From the NCBI GenBank assembly GCA_963705515.1, contig CAVPJV010000002.1:1-64000 (forward strand): DNA of 64,000 bases, given 5' to 3'. The translations under genes and the position numbers were made by a program. The stretch is from Gaiellasilicea sp963705515. Its GTDB lineage: Bacteria; Actinomycetota; Thermoleophilia; Gaiellales; Gaiellaceae. The first letter of the stretch is position 1. Every line of letters begins with the position of its first letter. Under the pieces are notes generated by a model that was not told the origin of the DNA, did no database searches, and was given only the letters and a program-made list of their open reading frames with translations. Shown here piece by piece: positions 45,336-53,384 of this stretch.

Positions 45336-46215
45336 TGCTTGACGGCGCCCGCGGTCAGGCCGAAGGCGATCCGTCTGTGGACGATCACGAAGAAGAGCAC
45401 GACCGGCAGGGCGGTGAGCGTCGCAGCGGCCATCAGCGTCCCCCAGTCGACCCCGCGGGTCGTGCCAGTGATGAAGTTCCCGAGCCAGATCGTGATCGTC
45501 TGCTTGTCCGCGCTCGAGAGCATGACGTACGCGATGATGTACTCGTTCCAGGCCTGGATGAAGGCGAAGATCGACGTCGCGACGAGACCGGGGCCGACGA
45601 GCGGCAGCAGGATGCGCACGAAGGCGCCGAGCCGCGTCGAGCCGTCGACCATCGCGGCCTCCTCGAGCTCCTTCGGGATCCCGCCGATGAAGCCTCGCAG
45701 CGTCCAGACGCAGAAGGGCAGCACGAGCGCGACGTACGCGATCACGATCGCCGGAGAGCTTGTCGACCTGGTGGATGGCGCTGAAGGTGAGGTAGAGCGG
45801 GATCACGAGCGCCAGCGAGCGGCACCATCTGGACACCGAAGACGACCACGACGAAGGCGCTGCGGCCGTGGAAGCGGAACTTGGCCAGCGCCAGCGCGGC
45901 CAGGAACGCGAGCACGACTGAGACGATGACGACGGCGAGGACGACGATCAGGCTGTTGCGAACGCTCGACCAGAAGAGCTCGCGGTCGATCGCGTCGCGG
46001 AAGTTGTCCAGCGTGGGGTTGGTCGGGATGAACTGGGGCGTGAAGGAGAGGATCTCGCCGCCCTGCTTGAAGGCGGTTGAGACCATCCAGTAGACGGGAA
46101 AGGTCATCACGACAAAGACGAAGAGCCCGAGGGCGTTCAGGCCGATGCGCTGCAGCGTCCGCTTGCGCCTGCGGCGTCGGCGCGGGGGAGGAGCGGGCTC
46201 AGCGTGCGCGCTCAA
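45332..46215 (-). pseudogene. frameshifted MalG-type sugar ABC permease
   Basis: A MalG-type permease whose frame breaks twice within about 60 bases, near 45815 and near 45757. Upstream of the breaks it reads normally from TTG 46215 (RIGLNALGLFVFVVMTFPVY to VVFGVQMVPLA). Between them it reads ALVIPLYLTFSAIHQVDKLSG, and after them it continues to the EAA loop ELEEAAMVDGSTRLGAFVRI and the standard GAVKQ ending. All pieces are intact, so either these are base-calling errors or the permease is newly inactive. It lies between the MalF-type gene and nagZ with 4-base overlaps on both sides. Confidence 0.8.
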
Positions 46216-47174
46216 TCGATCTCCCCGATCCGGACCATCTGGCGGATGTAGACGAAGGTGACCACGAGCATCGCCAGCACCATCACGAGCGCGATCGCCG
46301 ATCCGAGCCCGTACTGGCTCGTGTTGAACGACTCGACGAACGAGTAGATGCTGAGCAGGAAGTAGTCGTCCTCGGGCCGGGCGTTGCGGATGATCCAGAT
46401 CTGGGTGAAGACCTGGAAGTTCCAGATCACCGACAGGCTGGCGAGGATGACGAAGATCGGCTTCAGGATCGGCAGCGTGATGTCGCGGAAGACCCGGAAC
46501 GCGCCGGCGCCGTCGATCGACGCCGCCTCGACCATCTCCCCCGAGACCTGGGTCAGGCCGGCGAAGATCGTGATCGCGACGAAGGGGATCGCGCCCCAGA
46601 CGATGATCGCGGTGATGATCGCCCAGCCCTGGATCGGGTTGACGAACCAGTCGTGGTGGGCGTAGGACTCGAAGCCCAGCTGCGCCAGCGTCCAGTTGAG
46701 GACGCCGAACTCGAAGTCGACCATCCAGCTCCAGATGGTCACCGCGACGACGGGCGGCATCGACCACACGAGCACGAGCCCCGTCGTGATCAGCAGGCGC
46801 ATGAACGTCCCCAGGCGCTGGAGCAGGAGCGCGATCAGCGTCCCGAAGAGCATGGTCAGCCCAACGGTGACGGCGGTGAACGCAATCGTCCTCCCGAGCA
46901 CGGTCCAGAACCAGCGGTCGCCGAGGATCTCCCGGTAGTTGTCGAGCCCGATCCACTTGCCCTTGTGAGCGATCAGCTCGGGTAGCCCGTACTCCTGGAA
47001 TGAGAGCGTGACGAGCCGGTAGAGCGGATATCCGAGCACGCCGCCGATCACGACGAGTGCCGGGATCAGCAGCAGGTAGGGGGTGACGTGGCGACCCGCC
47101 TGGATACGCCGACGCCGTCGAGCCGGCACGAGGGCCGGCTCGACGGCGAGGGGAACGGCTGAGTGGTCTTTCAC
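46212..47174 (-). CDS. MalF-type sugar ABC permease (amino-sugar cluster)
   Basis: A 320-residue permease with six membrane segments and the EAA loop EMVEAASIDGAGAFRVFRDI near residues 218-237. An Arg-rich cytoplasmic stretch (PARRRRRRIQAGRH) precedes the first helix. It starts at GTG 47174, ten bases after the binding-protein gene, and ends in a TTGA overlap with the MalG-type gene. It should import GlcNAc- or MurNAc-containing sugars with the adjacent binding protein, given the enzymes nearby. Confidence 0.92.
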   Translation of the reverse strand: MKDHSAVPLAVEPALVPARRRRRIQAGRHVTPYLLLIPALVVIGGVLGYPLYRLVTLSFQEYGLPELIAHKGKWIGLDNYREILGDRWFWTVLGRTIAFTAVTVGLTMLFGTLIALLLQRLGTFMRLLITTGLVLVWSMPPVVAVTIWSWMVDFEFGVLNWTLAQLGFESYAHHDWFVNPIQGWAIITAIIVWGAIPFVAITIFAGLTQVSGEMVEAASIDGAGAFRVFRDITLPILKPIFVILASLSVIWNFQVFTQIWIIRNARPEDDYFLLSIYSFVESFNTSQYGLGSAIALVMVLAMLVVTFVYIRQMVRIGEID

Positions 47175-47184
47175 GAGCGGGGGG

Positions 47185-48486
47185 CTAGCGGGCGTTCAGG
47201 ATCTCCGTGATCCGCTCGCTGGCTGCGGTCGCGAGCTCCTTCGTCTTCGAGGGGTTGCGGAGGATTCCGCTGAGCATGCTCTGCAGCACGTTCGCGCTCT
47301 CGACGTTGGCCCAGTTCGGGGTCGAGGGGACGAACCAGCTGTACTTCGCGGCCTCGGCGAACGGCGCCAGCGTCGGCTTCGCGGCGTTGATCTTCGCGAG
47401 GCTGGTCGTGTTCGGGATCACGCCGCCACCCGCCGCCATCCGGGTCATGTTCGCCGTGTTCGTGAACGCGGCGATCCAGTCCGAGGCGAGCGCCTTCTGC
47501 TTGCTCGTGACCGGCACGGCGAGGTTCGAGCCGCCGAGGAACGTCGGCATGTACTTGCCCGGCGTGTGGCTCGGCATCGGGTAGGCGCCGATCTTGTTCG
47601 AGAGCGACGGGTTGCCGAGCTTCGGGTCGAGGGCGTACGGCCACTCCCAGCCGTTGCCGACGAACGAGCCGACTGCGTTCTTCGCGAACACGAGCGCCTG
47701 CTGCGGATGCGCCTCGTCACCGGTCTTGTTCGCCCGCGAGAAGCTCCTGGCGACGCTGCGCCACGCGGTCAGGCCGGAGAGGGCCTTCGGCTCGTTCAGC
47801 GTGCCAACCCACTTGCCGTTCCGGGTCGTCGCGATCTGTCCGCCGTAGTCGTAGACGAAGGACATCGCTGCGTACCAGTACCTGCCCGGGAAGTAGACGG
47901 CCGAGTAGGTCGGGTTCTTGGAGCCGCCGAACTGCTTCATCAGCTTCGCCATGGCGGCGTTGAACTCGGCGAGGGTCTTGGGGGTCTTCGCGATCCCGGC
48001 CGCCTGGTACTGGTCGGTGCGATAGATCACGGCACGTGCGCCGGCGTAGTACGGGACGGCGTAGAGCTTGCCGTTGTAGCTGCCCGCCTTCGTCAACCCG
48101 GACAGCCAGGTGCCGGAGTTCGGGAAGTCGGCGCGGGTGAGTGGAGAAAGTGCGCCGCCCGCGCTGTACTTCGGCACGTCGGTGTTGCCGAACTCGATCA
48201 CGTCGGGGCCGCTGCCCGCGGACAGCGTCGCCTCGAACTTCGTCTTGTAGTCGCCCCAGCTCTGGTACTGGACGTTCACGTCCGTGCCGGGATGCTGACT
48301 CTTGAACGTCTGGTTCGCGGCGGTGACCGCCTCGGGCCAGTTGGCCTGGGCGTCGCCCATCAGCCAGACCGTCAGTGCATCGGCCTGCGCTCTTGCCGGC
48401 GACGCCTGCGACGCGCCGGTCGCTGAGGCCGCTGCGATCGCGAGTGCGATCAGAAGCACGGCCGTTGCGAACAAACGTAGTCTCAT
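47185..48486 (-). CDS. sugar ABC transporter extracellular substrate-binding protein (amino-sugar cluster)
   Basis: A 433-residue family 1 binding protein. ATG 48486 is preceded by AGGAGG eight bases away and is followed by a Sec signal peptide (MRLRLFATAVLLIALAIAAA), likely cut after ARAQA near 38. The mature domain has LTVWLMGDAQANWPEAV, DVIEFGNTDVPKY and GNGWEWPYALDPKLG, where the tryptophans suit stacking on a sugar. A longer upstream start would run through the GntR operator, so I rejected it. By context the ligand is probably N-acetylglucosamine, chitobiose or a muramic-acid sugar. Confidence 0.92.
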   Translation of the reverse strand: MRLRLFATAVLLIALAIAAASATGASQASPARAQADALTVWLMGDAQANWPEAVTAANQTFKSQHPGTDVNVQYQSWGDYKTKFEATLSAGSGPDVIEFGNTDVPKYSAGGALSPLTRADFPNSGTWLSGLTKAGSYNGKLYAVPYYAGARAVIYRTDQYQAAGIAKTPKTLAEFNAAMAKLMKQFGGSKNPTYSAVYFPGRYWYAAMSFVYDYGGQIATTRNGKWVGTLNEPKALSGLTAWRSVARSFSRANKTGDEAHPQQALVFAKNAVGSFVGNGWEWPYALDPKLGNPSLSNKIGAYPMPSHTPGKYMPTFLGGSNLAVPVTSKQKALASDWIAAFTNTANMTRMAAGGGVIPNTTSLAKINAAKPTLAPFAEAAKYSWFVPSTPNWANVESANVLQSMLSGILRNPSKTKELATAASERITEILNAR

Positions 48487-48542
48487 CCGAGACCTCCTCT
48501 TCGCGTCGGCAGGAGCGCTGTGTGGGGAGCGCCGCCGCCGAA

Positions 48543-48554
48543 TGGTATTGACCA
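48543..48554. promoter_or_regulatory. GntR/DasR-like operator 1
   Basis: TGGTATTGACCA lies 57 bases upstream of the binding-protein start. It has the same TGGT-N4-ACCA form as DasR/NagR sites and is nearly identical to two other sites nearby. A TTGACA -35-like box (48594-48599, minus strand) lies upstream, so the operator would sit downstream of the transcription start. Confidence 0.65.
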
Positions 48555-48694
48555 ATTCATGATCAGCCGGAGGCTCGCATATCGAATCGGTCCTGTCAAG
48601 GGATTACCTTCCTGTTGGTTGGCGGGTTGACAACGGCTTGAACAGCGCGTTTGCCGATGTCAGCCGCTCAAGCGGCCGCAAGGTTCCGGCAGAC

Positions 48695-48706
48695 TGGTAC
48701 TGACCA
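48695..48706. promoter_or_regulatory. GntR/DasR-like operator 2
   Basis: TGGTACTGACCA lies six bases beyond the end of the SIS-domain gene, in the 225-base gap before the binding-protein gene. It lies 152 bases from operator 1, so looping between them is possible. Apart from these sites the gap 48487-48711 holds no gene. Confidence 0.6.
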
Positions 48707-48711
48707 TGGGC

Positions 48712-49785
48712 CTAGAGCGCGTGCGTGATCTTGCTGAGCCCGTTCGGCCGGTCGGGATCGAGCCCCTTCGCCTGGGCGAGCGCCCACGCGAGCAGCTGTC
48801 CCGGGACGACCGAGAGCAGCGGGGAGAGCAGCGTCACCGCCGGAGTCGGAACGGCTGCGTAGAAGTCGGCATCTGCGATCTCACGGGCTGCAGGTCCACT
48901 TGCGACGAGCGTCGCTCCGGCGGCGCGGGCGCGGGCGGCGGCCTCGCGGACGGCGGGCAGGCTCTCGTCGTCCGAGCCGATCGTCCAGACGGGAAACATT
49001 CCGTCGAGCGCGGCGAGCGGGCCGTGGATGAGATCCGTCGCCGTCAGCGGCTCGGCGGCGACCCGGCACGTCTCGAGCAGCTTCAGCGAGATCTCGCGGG
49101 CGGTTGCGAACTCGGGGCCTCGGCCGATCACGAACATGCGCCCGACGAACGCGAGCGCGAGCGCGATTTCCGCCAACCGCCGCTCGAGCGCAGGCAGGGC
49201 CTCGTCCATCTGGGCCGCGACGGCGCGGATCCCCTCGCCGATCGCCTGTCCCTGTCCGGCGGCATGGGCGGCCAGGAGCGCCAGTGCCGCAACCTGCGCC
49301 GTGTAGGTCTTCGTGGCCGCGATCGAGCGCTCCTCGCCGGCCGCGAGCGGCAGCACGAGCTCGGCGGCCTCGCCGAGAGCCGAATGCGGGTAGTTGGTGA
49401 TCGCGATCGTGAGCGCGCCTCGCGCGCGTGCCCGCTCGACGTAGTCGAGGACGTCGGGCGTCTCGCCGGACTGGGAGAGCGCGACGATGCACGAGCCGCT
49501 GAGGTCGATCTCGGCGCCGTAGTAGACGGACAGGGAGATCGAGTCCCGCAACGCCGTCCAGCGCGGCAGCAGGCCGAAGGCATAGACGCCGTAGGAGGCC
49601 GCGTTGTCGGACGACCCGTGTCCCACCATGCGGACGAGGTTCAGCCCGCGTTCGCGGGCGACGGCGGCCACGGCCGCGTACTCGTCCGAGTGCTGGAGCA
49701 GCCGTTCGAGCGCGGCGGGCTGCTCCCGGATCTCGCCGAGCAGCAGCGATCCGGGGACGTGTTCCTCCGCCGGCAGGGCGCTCAT
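48712..49785 (-). CDS. SIS-domain sugar isomerase/deaminase (GlmS-like, NagB-II type)
   Basis: A 357-residue protein with two SIS domains equal to the isomerase half of GlmS, without the glutaminase half. VGHGSSDNAASYG, ALSQSGETPDVLDY, ATKTYTAQ and GRGPEFATAREISLKLLETC are the family motifs. The C-terminus DPDRPNGLSKITHAL matches the GlmS ending. SIS-type proteins of this form act as glucosamine-6-phosphate deaminases (NagB-II), turning GlcN6P into Fru6P and ammonia. That fits the nagA gene here and the lack of a classical nagB. The ATG overlaps the GntR stop (ATGA). Confidence 0.85.
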   Translation of the reverse strand: MSALPAEEHVPGSLLLGEIREQPAALERLLQHSDEYAAVAAVARERGLNLVRMVGHGSSDNAASYGVYAFGLLPRWTALRDSISLSVYYGAEIDLSGSCIVALSQSGETPDVLDYVERARARGALTIAITNYPHSALGEAAELVLPLAAGEERSIAATKTYTAQVAALALLAAHAAGQGQAIGEGIRAVAAQMDEALPALERRLAEIALALAFVGRMFVIGRGPEFATAREISLKLLETCRVAAEPLTATDLIHGPLAALDGMFPVWTIGSDDESLPAVREAAARARAAGATLVASGPAAREIADADFYAAVPTPAVTLLSPLLSVVPGQLLAWALAQAKGLDPDRPNGLSKITHAL

Positions 49786-50546
49786 CCGGCGGAGTCGCGG
49801 AGCACGAACACGGGCGTCGCGCCCGCGCGCTCGCGGCGGTTCAGCTCGGTGACGAGGCGATACCGGTCGCCGCGGTAGATCGAGCGGACGAACTCGACGA
49901 TCTCGTCGTTCTCCGCACGGGTCGTCCGCTCGAAGAGGAACGCCGGCGAGTGCAGGGGCACGCCGAGGGCCGACGACTCCTCCTCGTTCGTCACCGTCGG
50001 TTCGATCGTCTGGATGCCGCCCACGGTCATCACGCCGTACCGGTCGGCGAGCAGCTCGTAGAACGAGTGCTCCTCGAGATCGGTGGGGGTGAGCCCGGGC
50101 ACGAGCGACTCGCGCACGTGGAGCGTCTCGATCGCCATTGTCTGGCCGTCCGCCAGGCGGAGGCGCTTGACGATCACGATTCGTTCCGAGGGCGACACGT
50201 GCAGGCAGCGGCCGAGGTACGCGCCGGCAGTCGTCACGGCGAGGGAGAGGGTCTTGCTCCCGGGCCGCATCCCGCGCTGCACCATGTCCTCGCTGAACGA
50301 CGTCATCGTCAGCTCCTGGGCAATCTTCGGCTCGCGGATGAAGGTGCCGCTACCGCGCCGTCGCACGAGGTAGCCCTCACGCACGAGCTCGTCGAGCGCG
50401 GCGCGCACCGTCAGCCTCGAGACCCCGAGGTCGGCGCTGAGCTGGCGCTCGGAGGGGATCGCGTTGCCGACGCCGAACCGTTCCATCAGGTCGATCACCC
50501 GCTCTCGCGTCTGGCTCTGCTTTGTGATCCGCTGCGGCGTCGTCAT
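49782..50546 (-). CDS. GntR/HutC-family regulator (NagR/DasR-like)
   Basis: A 254-residue regulator. The N-terminal winged helix includes IPSERQLSADLGVSRLTVRA and LVREGYLVRRRGSGTFI. The UTRA effector domain (about 90-245) has the form that binds amino-sugar phosphates in NagR and DasR. ATG 50546 is preferred; longer reading would cross the operator at 50577. Three TGGTAYTGACCA-type palindromes lie at its own promoter region, before the binding-protein gene and in the gap after the SIS gene. It probably represses import and catabolism until GlcNAc6P or GlcN6P accumulates. Confidence 0.9.
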   Translation of the reverse strand: MTTPQRITKQSQTRERVIDLMERFGVGNAIPSERQLSADLGVSRLTVRAALDELVREGYLVRRRGSGTFIREPKIAQELTMTSFSEDMVQRGMRPGSKTLSLAVTTAGAYLGRCLHVSPSERIVIVKRLRLADGQTMAIETLHVRESLVPGLTPTDLEEHSFYELLADRYGVMTVGGIQTIEPTVTNEEESSALGVPLHSPAFLFERTTRAENDEIVEFVRSIYRGDRYRLVTELNRRERAGATPVFVLRDSAG

Positions 50547-50576
50547 CGCGAAGCCGATCCTAGACCAGTGACCGTA

Positions 50577-50592
50577 AGTGGTCAATACCACT
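50577..50592. promoter_or_regulatory. GntR/DasR-like operator 3 (divergent gntR/murQ promoter)
   Basis: AGTGGT-CAAT-ACCACT is a palindrome with perfect 6-bp arms, and its core is the reverse complement of TGGTATTGACCA. It lies in the 87-base gap between gntR and murQ, directly upstream of the murQ -35, so it can control both. Confidence 0.75.
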
Positions 50593-50595
50593 TTG

Positions 50596-50625
50596 TTGAA
50601 ATGTGGAGAGGACCGGTACTACACT
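50596..50625 (+). promoter_or_regulatory. murQ promoter
   Basis: TTGAAA (50596-50601) and TACACT (50620-50625) are separated by 18 bases, and murQ starts eight bases after the -10. There is no Shine-Dalgarno, so the transcript is leaderless or nearly so. The GntR operator ends three bases before the -35. Confidence 0.6.
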
Positions 50626-50633
50626 CCGGCACC

Positions 50634-51539
50634 ATGCGAAACGGGCAGCCTGTCACCGAGGACCATGTCTCCGGCCGCTCCGACCTCGACCTGCGCTCGA
50701 CGCTCGACCTCGTCGAGCTGATCAACGAGGAGGACGCAGGCGTCCCGGCGGCGGTGCGCAGCGCCGCCCGCCCGCTCGCCGCGGCGATCGATGGGATCGC
50801 CGAGCGGCTCGAGAGCGGCGGCCGGCTGATCTACGTCGGCGCCGGCTCCTCCGGACGGCTCGCGGCGGTCGACGCCGCCGAGTGCGGGCCGACGTTCGGC
50901 GTGCCACCGGAGCAGATGGTCGTCCTCGTGGCCGGCGGCGTCGCGGCGCTCGCGGTCGCGCAGGAGGCTGCGGAGGACGACGAGGTCGCCGGAGCGCGTG
51001 ACGTCGAGGCCGCGAACGTGCAGGAGCGCGACGCCGTCGTCCTGCTCTCCGCGAGCGGCGGCACGCCCTACGTGGTCGGCGCCGCCCATGCCGCCCGGCG
51101 TACCGGTGCGCTGACGGTCGCGCTCGTCTGCGCCGGCGACTCCGAGCTCGGGCGCCTCGCCGAGCACGAGGTGGCCGTCGTCGTCGGCCCGGAGGTGATC
51201 GCGGGCTCGACGAGGATGAAGGCCGGCACGGCCCAGAAGCTGCTCCTGAACACGATCTCGACCGTGACCATGGTCCGCCTCGGCAAGACGTACGGCAACC
51301 TGATGGTCGACGTCGTCGCGAGCAATGCCAAGCTGCGCAATCGCGCCCGGAGCGCCGTCGTGATCGCGACGGGCGCCCCCGAGGCGGAGGTCGACGCCGC
51401 CCTCGAGTCCTCGGCGGGCGACGTCAAGGTCGCGATCGTCTCGCTGCTCACCGGCGTGGACGCCGCAGACGCTCGGTCGAGGCTCGACGCCGCAGGCGGG
51501 GTCGTGCGCCGTGCGCTCGTGCAGGACGTCGGGCAATGA
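50634..51539 (+). CDS. murQ: N-acetylmuramic acid 6-phosphate etherase
   Basis: A 301-residue SIS-domain etherase that splits MurNAc6P into GlcNAc6P and D-lactate in peptidoglycan recycling. The family signatures are unmistakable: GGRLIYVGAGSSGRLAAVDA with AAECGPTFG near residues 62-90, and GSTRMKAGTAQKLLLNTIST near 190-209. It lies in the cytoplasm. Its product feeds NagA, encoded next with an ATGA overlap. A MurNAc kinase would be needed to make its substrate after ABC import, and none is in the window. Confidence 0.95.
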   Translation: MRNGQPVTEDHVSGRSDLDLRSTLDLVELINEEDAGVPAAVRSAARPLAAAIDGIAERLESGGRLIYVGAGSSGRLAAVDAAECGPTFGVPPEQMVVLVAGGVAALAVAQEAAEDDEVAGARDVEAANVQERDAVVLLSASGGTPYVVGAAHAARRTGALTVALVCAGDSELGRLAEHEVAVVVGPEVIAGSTRMKAGTAQKLLLNTISTVTMVRLGKTYGNLMVDVVASNAKLRNRARSAVVIATGAPEAEVDAALESSAGDVKVAIVSLLTGVDAADARSRLDAAGGVVRRALVQDVGQ

Positions 51540-52630
51540 GGCTGGGTGTCGAGGCCGCGATCGTCGACGGCGAGCTGCTGCGCGGCGACATCGAGGTCGC
51601 GGACGGACGGATCGCCGCGGTCGGCCTCGCCCCGAAGCGGGGCGGGGGTATCGCCGCACCCGGATTCGTCGATCTGCAGGTGAACGGCTACGCCGGCGTC
51701 GACTTCGCGGCCGCCGACGCGGCCGGTTACGCCGCCGCCGGCGAGGCGCTGCTCGAAGGTGGCGTCACGGCATACCAGCCGACCCTGATCACCGCGCCCG
51801 AGGACTCGCTGCTCGCCGCGTTGCGGGAGGTGCCCGTGGGAGAGCAGGCAGGCCCTCGCATCCTCGGCGTCCACCTCGAGGGCCCGTTCCTCTCGCCGGC
51901 CCGGCTGGGAGCGCATCCGCCGGCAGCGCGGCGCGATCCCGACCGGGAGCTCCTCGAACGGCTGCTCGCGGCGGGGCCGGTGTCCCACATGACGCTGGCG
52001 CCCGAGCTGCCCGGAGCGCTCGAGCTCGTCGACCTGCTTCAGGCGCGCGGCATCGTCGTCTCGTGCGGGCACACCGACGCCACCGCCGTCGAGGCCCACG
52101 CGGCCTTCGACCGCGGTGTCGGCACGGTCACGCACCTGTTCAACGCGATGCGGCCGCTCCGCCATCGCGACCCGGGCATCGTCGGCGCGGCACTTGTCCG
52201 CGACGACGTGATCGTCCAGGTGATCCTGGACGGGCACCACCTGGCCGGCGAGATCGCTCAGCTCGTCTGGCGGACGGCCGCAGGCCGCGTCGCGCTCGTC
52301 ACGGATGCGATCGCGGCTGCCGGCACCGACGCCACGACGACGCGTCTGAGCGGCATCGATGTCGAAATCCGCGACGGCATCGCGCGGCGCGCCGACGGCG
52401 TCCTCGCCGGCAGCGTCGTGACCATGATCGAGTCCGTGCGGAACCTGCACGCACTCGGCGCGTCTCTGGTCGATGCGATCGCGGCCGCCACTTCTGCGCC
52501 TGCCCGCGTTGCCCGCAGACCGGGGCTCGGCGTGCTCGAGCCCGGCGGCGAGGCGGACATCGTTGTGCTCGACGACCGGCTGGAGATCCGGGCCGTGCTG
52601 CGGGCCGGTCTGGAGCGAGTGGCGGCGTGA
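51536..52630 (+). CDS. nagA: N-acetylglucosamine-6-phosphate deacetylase
   Basis: A 364-residue amidohydrolase that turns GlcNAc6P into GlcN6P and acetate. PGFVDLQVNGYAGVDF takes the place of the HxH motif, as in other NagAs. The metal Glu lies in GVHLEGPFLSP near residue 117, metal His residues lie in SCGHTDATA and VTHLFNAM, and the catalytic Asp lies in LVTDAIAAAG near 260. Its product is the substrate of the SIS-type deaminase on the opposite strand. ATGA overlap with murQ shows translational coupling. Confidence 0.95.
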   Translation: MRLGVEAAIVDGELLRGDIEVADGRIAAVGLAPKRGGGIAAPGFVDLQVNGYAGVDFAAADAAGYAAAGEALLEGGVTAYQPTLITAPEDSLLAALREVPVGEQAGPRILGVHLEGPFLSPARLGAHPPAARRDPDRELLERLLAAGPVSHMTLAPELPGALELVDLLQARGIVVSCGHTDATAVEAHAAFDRGVGTVTHLFNAMRPLRHRDPGIVGAALVRDDVIVQVILDGHHLAGEIAQLVWRTAAGRVALVTDAIAAAGTDATTTRLSGIDVEIRDGIARRADGVLAGSVVTMIESVRNLHALGASLVDAIAAATSAPARVARRPGLGVLEPGGEADIVVLDDRLEIRAVLRAGLERVAA

Positions 52631-52645
52631 GCAGGGAGCGCAGCG

Positions 52646-52756
52646 ATGGCTGAGATCGTGCTCGACCGGGTCTCGAAGGTCTTCAGCGGCGGCGAGACGG
52701 GTCAGAGCTACGGCCGCGGCACCCGTTCCGAGCACGCCGCACCGGCTCCGGCGTAA
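52646..52756 (+). pseudogene. truncated MalK-type ABC ATPase N-terminus
   Basis: An ATG 16 bases after nagA opens a 36-codon frame. Its first 15 residues, MAEIVLDRVSKVFSG, match the start of MalK/UgpC-type ATPases. The frame then continues into unrelated sequence and stops at 52756, long before a Walker A motif. It looks like the stump of a sugar-import ATPase that once completed this cluster. The break is near 52690. From there to the end of hisIE at 52833 I see no other gene. Confidence 0.6.
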
Positions 52757-52832
52757 GGATCGCACACAGTCCGACACACGGGGCAACAACCGATCCCAGG
52801 CTGCCCGGCCTGAGCCGGCGCATTCGCGTCCG

Positions 52833-53384
52833 CTAGCCCTCGGCGGCCCGGCGGCGCAGCTCCGCCTCGACGGCCTCGAGCCCAATCCCGCGTGCGGCGA
52901 GGAGGGCGTAGGCGTGGAAGACGACGTCTGCGACCTCCTCGACCACGCGCTCGTCGGATTCGCCGGCTCCCGCCAGCGCCGCTTCGAGCCCTTCCTCGCC
53001 GACCTTCCGTGCCGCCAGCGCCGGGTCGTCGAGCAGCGAGACGACGTACGACCCGGTCGGTCGCTCGCGCGCCCGCTCGTTGATGCGGCGCCAGAGCCAG
53101 GGAGCGAAGCACGACTCCGTTCCCGTGTGGCAGGCCGGGCCGGCCGGCCGCACGCGAAGCAGGATCGCGTCGCCGTCGCAGTCGTCGCGCAGTTCCTCCA
53201 GCGCCAGCGTGTTGCCCGAGGTGGCGCCCTTGTGCCAGAGCTCCTGGCGCGAACGGCTCCAGAACCAGGCCTCGCCGCTCTCGCGCGTCCGCCGCAGCGC
53301 CTCGTCGTCCATCCAGGCGAGCATGAGCACGCGCCCGCTCTCGGCGTCCTGGACGATCGCGGGCGTCAGCTCCGGACGTTCCAT
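52833..53384 (-). CDS. hisIE: bifunctional phosphoribosyl-AMP cyclohydrolase / phosphoribosyl-ATP pyrophosphatase
   Basis: A 183-residue HisI-HisE fusion for steps 2 and 3 of histidine synthesis. The HisI domain (1 to about 100) has VLMLAWMDDEAL, YWSRSR-type FWSRSRQELWHKG, DCDGDAILL and the zinc/metal-site motif GPACHTGTESCF. The HisE domain (about 105-183) has SYVVSLLDD, RKVGEEGLEAAL and EVADVVFHAYALL. The start ATG 53384 overlaps the end of hisF by 19 bases. It is the last gene of the minus-strand his operon. Confidence 0.95.
   Translation of the reverse strand: MERPELTPAIVQDAESGRVLMLAWMDDEALRRTRESGEAWFWSRSRQELWHKGATSGNTLALEELRDDCDGDAILLRVRPAGPACHTGTESCFAPWLWRRINERARERPTGSYVVSLLDDPALAARKVGEEGLEAALAGAGESDERVVEEVADVVFHAYALLAARGIGLEAVEAELRRRAAEG

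Noticed and set aside
52708..52832. A cysteine-rich minus-strand peptide (CCPVCRTVCDP) after the truncated ATPase
   Set aside because: There is no independent start codon outside hisIE, no known zinc-ribbon spacing that I can confirm, and the stretch is short.
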